A stretch of DNA of 64,000 bases from Ptychodera flava (Eukaryota > Hemichordata > Enteropneusta > Ptychoderidae). Position 1 is the stretch's first letter, and each line of letters opens with the position of its first letter. The stretch spans positions 20,650,272 to 20,714,271 of the forward strand of contig NC_091944.1 of NCBI RefSeq assembly GCF_041260155.1, read 5' to 3'. The notes beneath the pieces were generated by a model, which had not been told where the DNA came from, made no database searches, and worked only from the letters and a program-made list of their open reading frames with translations. This document shows positions 56,383-64,000 of this stretch, in pieces. A program made the position numbers and the translations under genes.

Positions 56383-56410
56383 TGTTGGGAATCACGTGTA
56401 TGGTGTAGCT
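56383..56410 (+). repeat. 5' LTR remnant of the BEL element
   Basis: 28 bp identical to the start of the 3' LTR. About 215 bp of the LTR are absent, apparently through an internal deletion. Confidence 0.85.
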
Positions 56411-56425
56411 AAGTCAACGAGGACG

Positions 56426-56441
56426 TGGTGAGATTCGAGGG
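56426..56441 (+). promoter_or_regulatory. Primer-binding site of the BEL element
   Basis: TGGTGAGATTCGAGGG is complementary to a tRNA 3' end (T-loop plus acceptor, CTCACCA). It survives just downstream of the LTR deletion. Confidence 0.6.
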
Positions 56442-56450
56442 ATTTCTACA

Positions 56451-56906
56451 ATGCCTAGCAAATCCTTCAACCCAGCCGACACCAGCAGTCCCACACCAGA
56501 GAGCACTCACGTAAGTCAACCCCCAGATTCCAGTCAACAAACGACAAGGAAAGTCAACTTGCCGAAGCTGACGCTGACTCCTTTCAGTGGTGACATTCTC
56601 ACCTGGCAAAGTTTCAAAGATGGATTTGATGCTGCCGTCCACAACGATACAAGTTTAAGTGGTGTCCAAAAATTCCAATATTTGCGGGCACATCTCCGTG
56701 ACGAAGCAGAACGAGCCATCCAAATGTTACCACTGACCAACGACCACTACCTACAAGCAGTCGACGTACTCACGAAAAGGTATGGTAAACCTCAGTCTAT
56801 AATCAATGCTTACATGAAGGCGTTATGGCAACTGAAGAAACAAACCGGAACTCTGAACAGTTTAGTAACATTTCACGACAATATGGAAGGCTACTTTGCG
56901 GACTGA
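56451..56906 (+). pseudogene. BEL gag N-terminal domain
   Basis: ATG at 56451, 151 codons. Contains KVNLPKLTLTPFSGDILTWQ and LSGVQKFQYLRAHLRDEAE, the hallmark of BEL/Pao gag (DUF1759-type). A frame break at about 56900 separates it from the next part. Confidence 0.9.
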
Positions 56907-56924
56907 ACGCACTCGGCAAATCAG

Positions 56925-58322
56925 ATGACACTTTCGGAGATGAGACTGCTGATTCCGATAATCCTAGAGAAATTACCTGCGAACGTTCGAAAACAGATCT
57001 CCAGAGACAAGGGAGATGAAGCTTGGACATTAACGAGTCTAAGAGAATCAATTCAACGAGAAATAGAAGCCGACAGAGCAGGTGAGACTACTATTGACTT
57101 TGAACTCGATCTTACCGATCAACCACCTGCTACCGCCGCCTTTCTGACAACGACTCGTCAGAAAGCATCAAAACCACAGCACTGTGCGTTTTGTAAGAAG
57201 ACAGGGCATAAATCTACAGATTGCATGGTTGTCACCGACAAGACAAAACGACTAGAAATCGTCAAACAAGACAAACTGTGCTTCAACTGCCTTAGTGGTG
57301 CTCATCGTGTTTCAGACTGCAAATCCAAATTCAAGTGCCACGTCTGCAAGCGCAAACACCACACAGCAATATGCACCGGAGAGAAACATCCAGCCGCAAC
57401 GAGGGATGACGTTCGTACCTTGGTATCGTCCGATTTCAGCAGAAATTCATCGGTGCTACTGAAGACCGCCATCGCAGACATCAAGGCTAGAGGATCAACG
57501 ATGTCTGAATCGGCAACGCTGCTCTTTGACGACGGCTCGCAGAGAAGTTTCATCACTGAACGTACCGACAGAGCAATCGGTATAGACTTTAATAACTGTG
57601 ACTCTGAACTCATAAACGTCTCCACACTTGGAGCGAAATCCACTGGTTTACGATCAATGAAGATTGCAGAAATTACGGTAATTATACCTAATGGTTGTAA
57701 TGTTAATATACGTGCTTTAATTGTACCTCAGATAACTACACCACTTAGAAATCATTTGAAGTCTAGTGCTAGTATTGCCAGATTACCTTATTTGCGAGAG
57801 TTGGAATTAGCACACCCTGTATCTGATGTGTATGATTTCGAAGTTTCAATTTTGGTAGGAGCAGATTTCTATTATTCATTTGTTGGTGATCACGTTATCC
57901 GTGGACAGGGACCCACTGCTGTGTCTTCTAAATTGGGTTATTTGTTGTCTGGGCCCTTGTCACATCCAAATTCCAGTTCCCTCCCCACCTCTACTGTAAT
58001 GCATGTTGCCACACATACTTCCGGGGAAAATAGCTTGCTTCAAAACTTCTGGAATGTTGAGAGTATTGGCATTACTGACGACCATGTTAGTCAACAGGAA
58101 GTTACTTATGACAGTTACACCAAAAACAAACTTCGCTCTGAAAACAACCGATACGTCGCTAAACTTCCCTGGCGCCAAGACCACCCCGCATTGCCGACAA
58201 ATAGAAATGTTTGCGAAAAACGAACCCGCACTATGGTACAAAGATTAACACCAGAGATTAGACAAGTGTACAAAAGTAATCACAAATCAGTTGGAACGCA
58301 GTTTCATAGAGATAGTTACTAA
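56925..58322 (+). pseudogene. BEL gag end, zinc knuckles, protease, RT start
   Basis: 465 codons open. A helical gag end is followed by zinc-binding motifs at about residues 87-150 (CAFCKKTGHKSTDC, then CFNCLSGAHRVSDC and CHVCKRKHHTAIC), a DUF1758-type aspartic protease with ALLFDDGSQRSFI-like sequence (about 205), and the start of the RT region (YVAKLPWRQDHPALPTN, about 411). It goes out of frame near 58310. Confidence 0.9.
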
Positions 58323-60631
58323 TGATGATTTAAGTTCAGGCCATTATTTACCACATCATCCCATAAAGAAAAATTCCGATACAACGCCTATCAGAATAGT
58401 CTACGATTGTAGCTGCAAGGTCGGAAACAACCCCAGTTAAACGACTGCTTAGACGCAGGGCCATCGCTACTAAATGATCTTGCTTCGATTATGCTCCGTT
58501 TCTGCATGCACAAATTTGGCGTTTCCGCATATATCGAGAAGGCATTCTTACAAGTAGGCCTAGAGGAGTCCGATCGTGATTTCACAAAATTCATGTGGTT
58601 ATCGGAGCCTGACAATCCAAACAGTCCATTTCGTATTTACCGCTTTAAAGTCGTGTTGTTTGGTGCTGCATGTTCGCCGTTCATTTTGAACGCAACCGTC
58701 AAGTTTCACTTAGAAATGATGGATCTGAAACTGCAGTAGATCTAAGCAAAAATATCTATGTTGATAATGTTTTGAGTGGATGCGACTCTGAACAGAAACT
58801 CATAGATTATCATACCGAGGCAATTAATCTCAAGAAATATAGCGGCTTTAATCTTCACGAGTGGGCTACTAACTGCTCTGAGTTGAAAGGAATTGTTGCA
58901 AAAGCGAATATTTCGTGTTCAGATAGCATAGCAAATGTACTTGGTTTACGCTGGGACACAGATTCAGATTCACTTTGCTACCCAGATAAAGAATTAGACA
59001 AAGCATCAGAAAGCAAACCACTTGTTACGAAACGAGAAATTGTTAGAGCAACTGCAAGTTTGTATGATCCTCTCGGTTTCATTACTCCCGTACATATCAA
59101 CACTAAGATTTTCGTCCAGAAATTGTGGAAAGCACAACTTCAGTGGGACGAACTGCTACAGAGCGATCTCCGAAACGAATGGATTAAGATATGCCATGAA
59201 TTACAAACAGTTTCCGAAGATCAAATCCAACGTTACCCATTCAATTCTGACATCAATGACAGCAAATTCGAATTACATGCGTTTTCCGACGCTACCAAGA
59301 AGGCCTACGGCGCAGCAGTTTATTTACGCAATCCGCAGACGCGCGAAACTGCCCTTGTACTTTCCAAAAGCAGAGTGACTCCAGTCAAACCTTTGACAAT
59401 CCCACACGCAGAACTCATCGGAGTTTTGTTAGGATCTTGTCTTCTGAAATTTATTCACTCCGGTCTCAACGAACAAATTAGTATTGAAAGGTGTTATTTG
59501 TGGTCTGATAGTCAGGCCGTCCTATACTGGTTGCAAAATGATAAGAAGTTGCCATGTTTTGTTAGCAATCGAATTACTGAAATCAAGTCCAATGAACTCA
59601 TTGGCGAGTACAAATACTGTCCTACAGCTGATAATCCAGCCGATCTATTGTCTCGCGGCATTCTGACGTCACAACTGGCTGAAAGCACGCTATGGTGGCA
59701 TGGACCACAATGGCTAAAATTGGGAGATTGGCCAGTTTGCGAAGTATTTGATAGTCAAGTGTTACACGTCACTGATGAAATTAACGCAACAGAAGCTTGC
59801 AAAAGTACGCGTGAACAACCTGTTACTACTCATTTCGGTATCTCCGAAATCATAGATTCTACCGACTATAGCTCCTTGACTAGACTATTATGTGTAAGTG
59901 CTTATGTTCTACGATTTGTGAACAATCTGAAGAGCGAGGAAAAGGACCGTAAACTTGATCCCTTGACCGCACAAGAAATCAACACCGCTGAAAGTTTATG
60001 GATCCGTGACACTCAAAAGCGCGCTTATTCCACAGAAATTAAGGCGCTTAACGATAAACAGAAATCAGCTGGCTCATTAGCCCACCATCTTTGCTTGTTT
60101 ATTGACAAAGAAGGCTTCGTTCGTGTTGGTGGTAGGCTTCACAATGCACCGTTAAGTTGGGAAACTAAATTTCCGCTTCTCCTTCCCCGAGAAAATCACT
60201 TCACAAAATTGATAGTGATCGCCGCCCATTGGCAAATAAAACACTCCGGATCACAGACAACAATCACACACGTTCAGCAGAGATTTTGGATTCCACAAAT
60301 TCGACCCTTTGTAAAATCAATATTGAGAAGATGCGTTGTTTGTCGAGTAGTGTGTGGCAAAACCTACAGAAAACCAATCCCCGCACCCCTACAGAGTTGT
60401 AGATTGAGCGATGCTCCACCCTTTACTGTTACTGGCGTGGATTTTACTGGTGCAGTGTATGTCTCAGTAGCAAAGTCTGAGCAAAAAGCGTACATTTGTT
60501 TATTCACTTGTGCCGTTACTCGAGCCATACATTTAGAATTGGTCACAAACCTCAGTAGCGAGACATTTTTACGAGCCTTCAGGAGGTTCGCCGCCAGACG
60601 ATCCCTACCGCGAAAAAATTATGTCGGATAA
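58323..60631 (+). pseudogene. BEL reverse transcriptase, RNase H and integrase
   Basis: Broken RT (58491-58739) with MHKFGVSAYIEKAFLQVGL and a FGAACSPFILNATV block, then 58670-60631 with NIYVDNVLSG (YVDN where many relatives have YVDD). RNase H follows at about 59270-59640 (HAFSDATKKAYGAAVYLR; HAELIGVLLG; DNPADLLSRG), then the integrase zinc finger (GGRLHNAPL; HWQIKHSG; RCVVCRVVCG) and first core Asp (TVTGVDFTGAVY). The frame ends at 60631, just before the second catalytic Asp. Confidence 0.9.
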
Positions 60632-61328
60632 CGGATCCACATATTTATCAGCCGCGACGGAAATAGAAAACATGATGACATCAGTACCAGTACGGAACAA
60701 CTTTGCAAACTGTCGCATGGAATGGACTTTCATTCCAAAACGTGCTCCGTGGTTTGGTGGCTTTTGGAACGACTTATCGGCTTGACTAAAACTGCCCTCA
60801 AAAAAAGTTCTCGGTCGATCGTTCGTATCAGTCGATGAGTTACAAACAGTTCTTGCTGAAATTGAAGCTACGTTGAACGATCGTCCACTGACTTATCTTT
60901 CCACCGATTCCAACGATCTTTCATCCTTGACCCCTTCACACTTGTTGCATGGTCGTCTTATCAAAACTTTGCCATATTACTCAATCGATGAAGAGGAGCT
61001 AAATGACCCAACATTTGGTAGCCAAGAACGTCTCCAGAAGAGATCAGAGTATTTAGGCAAAATTCACACTCATTTCTGGAAAAGGTGGTCTCAAGATTAC
61101 CTCAACACATTGCGTGAAAGAGATCGAATTTCATTGAAGGGAACCACTCAGAATCAGATAAGGGTGGGTGATGTTGTTCTAGTGGAAGACAAATCTGTCC
61201 CACGGATAAGGTGGTCTCTTGCCATTGTTGAAAAACTTAACATAGGAAATGATGGTTGGTGCGTTCCGCTTGCATCAGAACGCGTACCGGCAAAACTAAT
61301 AGACCTATCACTAAATTGTATCCATTAG
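60632..61328 (+). pseudogene. BEL integrase end and C-terminal domain
   Basis: MSDNGSTYLS (second Asp) and PWFGGFWN at 60621-60790 are in another frame. A single-base loss at about 60768 falls in the expected catalytic Glu codon. From 60873 to 61328 comes the BEL C-terminal domain (NDRPLTYLSTDSNDLSSLTP; FWKRWSQDYLNTLRERD; RVGDVVLVEDKSVPR). A short Ser/Arg tail near 61370-61480 may continue in another frame. Confidence 0.85.
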
Positions 61329-62026
61329 AAGTTAATTCAGAAGTTTAAAATAATGAAACATGCGCCGACACTGACAAAGGTGCCCATACTACAAATAGTA
61401 GCGTGAACAGTTCACGACCAGTTCGTGAAGCGGCTATGAAAGCCAATCAACGACTGAAGGAAATGTCATCAATTCTGTATTAGTAAGTTTTGTTTCAGAC
61501 ACGCATTCACTATCTTCAGTGACTGCTTTGTAGTTTTAGAGTTTTACCTTTAGTTTGTGATATTTGTAACTTTGAACTAATTTCAGTTGTGATTTCATGA
61601 CGTTCGCTATGAACATCCGTTAGATTGTAACTTACAGTTATTTTTTGAATTAGAGATTGATGACACGTTTACACAAAGTATTTCCGTCATCTTATTTGTA
61701 GTTTCTTTCTGTTAAAGCTTATAACGAACCAGTACTGTAAGAAGGATTTAATTAGGTATGGTTTATATAAGGATTTGCATTAGAGTTTTCTTTGAAGTTT
61801 GTATCACGCGCCACAAACAGAAGCAGATTGTGATTTAATCCGTACCAGGCGTATTTTCTTATCAAGCATGATTAGACACCAACCGCCATTGATCTTTCAG
61901 ATTATTCTTTTCAAGTCTTACGCTTATCATTGACACTTTACTCTTGAGATTTATTTCGTGTTGTTTTTGCATTTGTGAATTCAGTTGTGTAAGATTTTGA
62001 AACTCTTTATCTTGCTGGCGGGAGGA
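61329..62026 (+). other. BEL 3' untranslated region with polypurine tract
   Basis: AT-rich non-coding sequence ending with GGCGGGAGGA (62017-62026), the polypurine tract next to the 3' LTR. Confidence 0.65.
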
Positions 62027-62269
62027 TGTTGGGAATCACGTGTATGGTGTAGCTCCGCCCACCAACTCCTTTACTAATTATGTAGATTATGCATTGGGCG
62101 TGTCATTAGTTAGTCGTGTCATTCATTGATTCTAATGATTATTCATACTACACTGTATATATGGACCTGTCAAGATTCAAACTTGGTCACACTAAGACAC
62201 AATACAAAGCTGTCTCCGGCCTATTCTGTCTCTCTCTAACCCGAACCTACCCCCAAGTGTGTACCCACA
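62027..62269 (+). repeat. 3' LTR of the BEL element
   Basis: Starts TGTTGGGAATCACG and ends GTGTACCCACA, followed by the CATGC target duplication. Confidence 0.9.
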
Positions 62270-62274
62270 CATGC

Positions 62275-64000
62275 TACCGCAAGTCGAGTTGAGTGGCCCG
62301 GGTAGAGAGATTTACCACAGTAAACTCCCATGATTTACAATAAGATGCTAGATCTCTAGGGTCTAAATGCATGAATATATTGTGAAACTGATACTATATG
62401 TGGCAGTATTTTATGTCACAGGCCTTCCTACCATCATCATGTTAATCCTGTGAAGATCATGCAAATTCATGAAAATGTATGCAAAGTGAGAACAATTATT
62501 AGCCTAACCTAAAATTTAAGATTACACTATTCGTTGACAGAGCTTATCCTTTATAGGAGGAAACACTACTTGGGTACACCATGTGTTCACATTCTGGCTG
62601 ATGGGCAACAAATGATGTGTAAGCCGTCATTGGCCAACTATATTGATTCATAACCCAAGATACATACGGGAAAGGGGAGGCGTTCTTCAGTCAATGTAAA
62701 ATACAACATCTAGTGCAGTTACGATCTGAAATTAATATGTTTTGGAAATAAATAAAAAAGTACAGATGGTCAATGTCCTCGTATCAACTTTACCGAAGAG
62801 AGGGAATATTGCTAGAAAAATGGTCGCTCAGGGTAAATTGATCATACTGAAAAACAAAATAATGTACATGTATAACAGGGTGATGTTCCTTGTATTTCAA
62901 AATAATCAGTTCAAACAAAGAGTTCAGCGATGGTACAGCTCCAGAATTAGAAAATGTTACCTCCTTCAGTCATATTGGTTCGTATTGTAAAACAAAACAG
63001 TGTGTATATGTTTTGCATACGTTTATGTCTTTTACTAACTTTAAGACAACCTGGACCAAGCATGTGTCAATTTATATATCTAGGTATCAAAAATGGAAAG
63101 AAATAGCCTCCTGGAGGCCACACTGAATCGTATAATGAAACAAATAGACATACGTGCGTAGACTTATATCTCGTACCATCTTCAACAAATTTTAAATTTG
63201 GGCTTCTCCGACAAAAGCCTGGTACCGAGACATACAACACCTGGTACGTATCAAACACAGCTATTCTTGCGAAAAACTCGTGATTTCTTGCCACGTGGCT
63301 GATTATTATCTGCATAAGCGGACAGGGAATGAGCGATATCCAGACGCGTCCATTGATTCAAATCATTTTCCGGAGGCAACTTTAAAAGTAAAAAGTAGAG
63401 AGTTTGATTCGAGTATTTCCTGAAGTCTGCGAAAAAGACATGTTGATAAAGGATGACCACGAGACCTTCCGTAGCAGGAAGATGGCAGTGGGAAGTTGTA
63501 TTTGCACAGATGGAAAATAATTGATGGAGCGTTATCGAATCGCAGCTGTTATTCTCCCCATCAATTTTTTAATTTGTTCTTAAGAATTTAAGTATATCAT
63601 ATGTAATTTTCGAAATATCAATGGTTGCAATTTCTCGAGATCAGCCCGGAGTGATGCTGTGCGATAGTCAACGATTCGTTAAGGTAGTGCAATCATCTAT
63701 AAGTGGTTGACAAGCTACCATAAACGCCAACGAAAAATTCTTGAGACCAAATAAAGAAAACTAATTATATAAGGAAATCCGATATTTTTCTCTGCACATA
63801 AAGTGCACCTATGCTACGACCCTTGAAATGAACAGCCCGTTAAAGCACACACTCGCAAAATGTTAAATGTACAACGAAACGCGATTTAGTTCATGTGATA
63901 ATTACACCTTAACTCTATAATGAAATACCTCGTTATTCCTGCTATAGGTTACAATTTCGAAATAAGCTGATATGTATGTAAGAAATCCTCTTTGCGCTTA
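62275..64000. other. Unassigned interval to the window end
   Basis: No gene, RNA or repeat recognised. Short overlapping frames (62742-63460) have no motif. Confidence 0.45.

Larger units (their letters stand above)
56383..62269 (+). mobile_element. BEL/Pao LTR retrotransposon, 5' LTR mostly deleted
   Basis: The 3' LTR is at 62027-62269. Its first 28 bp (TGTTGGGAATCACGTG...) also occur at 56383-56410, where the rest of the 5' LTR is missing. CATGC flanks both ends (56378-56382 and 62270-62274), which fixes the boundaries. The internal order gag, zinc knuckles, protease, RT, RNase H, integrase, C-terminal domain is that of BEL/Pao. Several frameshifts make it defective. Confidence 0.93.

Overview
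This window is animal (eukaryotic) nuclear DNA. It contains no prokaryotic operons. What can be recognised is almost all transposable elements, many of them inserted inside each other: a Penelope-like element, Ty3/Gypsy elements with and without an env gene, two BEL/Pao elements, a LINE fragment, an intact hAT transposon, TTAA- and TTA-flanked MITEs, tRNA-derived SINEs and two very large foldback elements. The low GC content, the short GT-AG intron at about 3881-3962 and this mix of elements suggest a non-vertebrate metazoan, perhaps a marine invertebrate. The sequence does not let me name the species.

Layout. 1-3323: two Penelope-like reverse transcriptase copies, head to head. 3324-10103: mostly unassigned DNA with one plausible host exon (3963-4504), two compound microsatellites and a tRNA-like relic. 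10104-14961: a full-length but frameshifted Ty3/Gypsy element with both LTRs and a 5-bp target duplication. 15055-25620: an old minus-strand Gypsy element, cut in its integrase by a 7.2-kb TIR-bounded block (15195-22412) that carries a BEL/Pao fragment and a MITE, and in its gag by a LINE. 25809-26325: two tandem SINEs. 27416-29082: a non-autonomous TIR element. 30622-56258: a minus-strand Gypsy element with gag, pol and an env-like gene, whose LTRs differ by only about 1% and which has a TAAG target duplication. Its env is split by a 16,544-bp insert (33845-50388) with short TIRs and a TA duplication. Inside that insert are a TTAA MITE, an intact hAT transposon (with a 3.3-kb foldback nested upstream of its transposase), a 4.5-kb foldback whose arms are about 105-bp tandem repeats, and a SINE. 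56383-62269: a BEL/Pao element with a CATGC target duplication and a mostly deleted 5' LTR. 62275-64000: nothing recognised.

The most interesting part is the 33845-50388 block. It looks like one very large TIR-bounded unit full of passenger elements, sitting in an endogenous-retrovirus-like element that is young by its LTRs. Either the whole 16.5 kb moved as one piece, or several insertions piled up in a short time. The only protein-coding gene that looks complete and undamaged is the hAT transposase at 40283-42556. Every retroelement coding region here carries frameshifts or stop codons.
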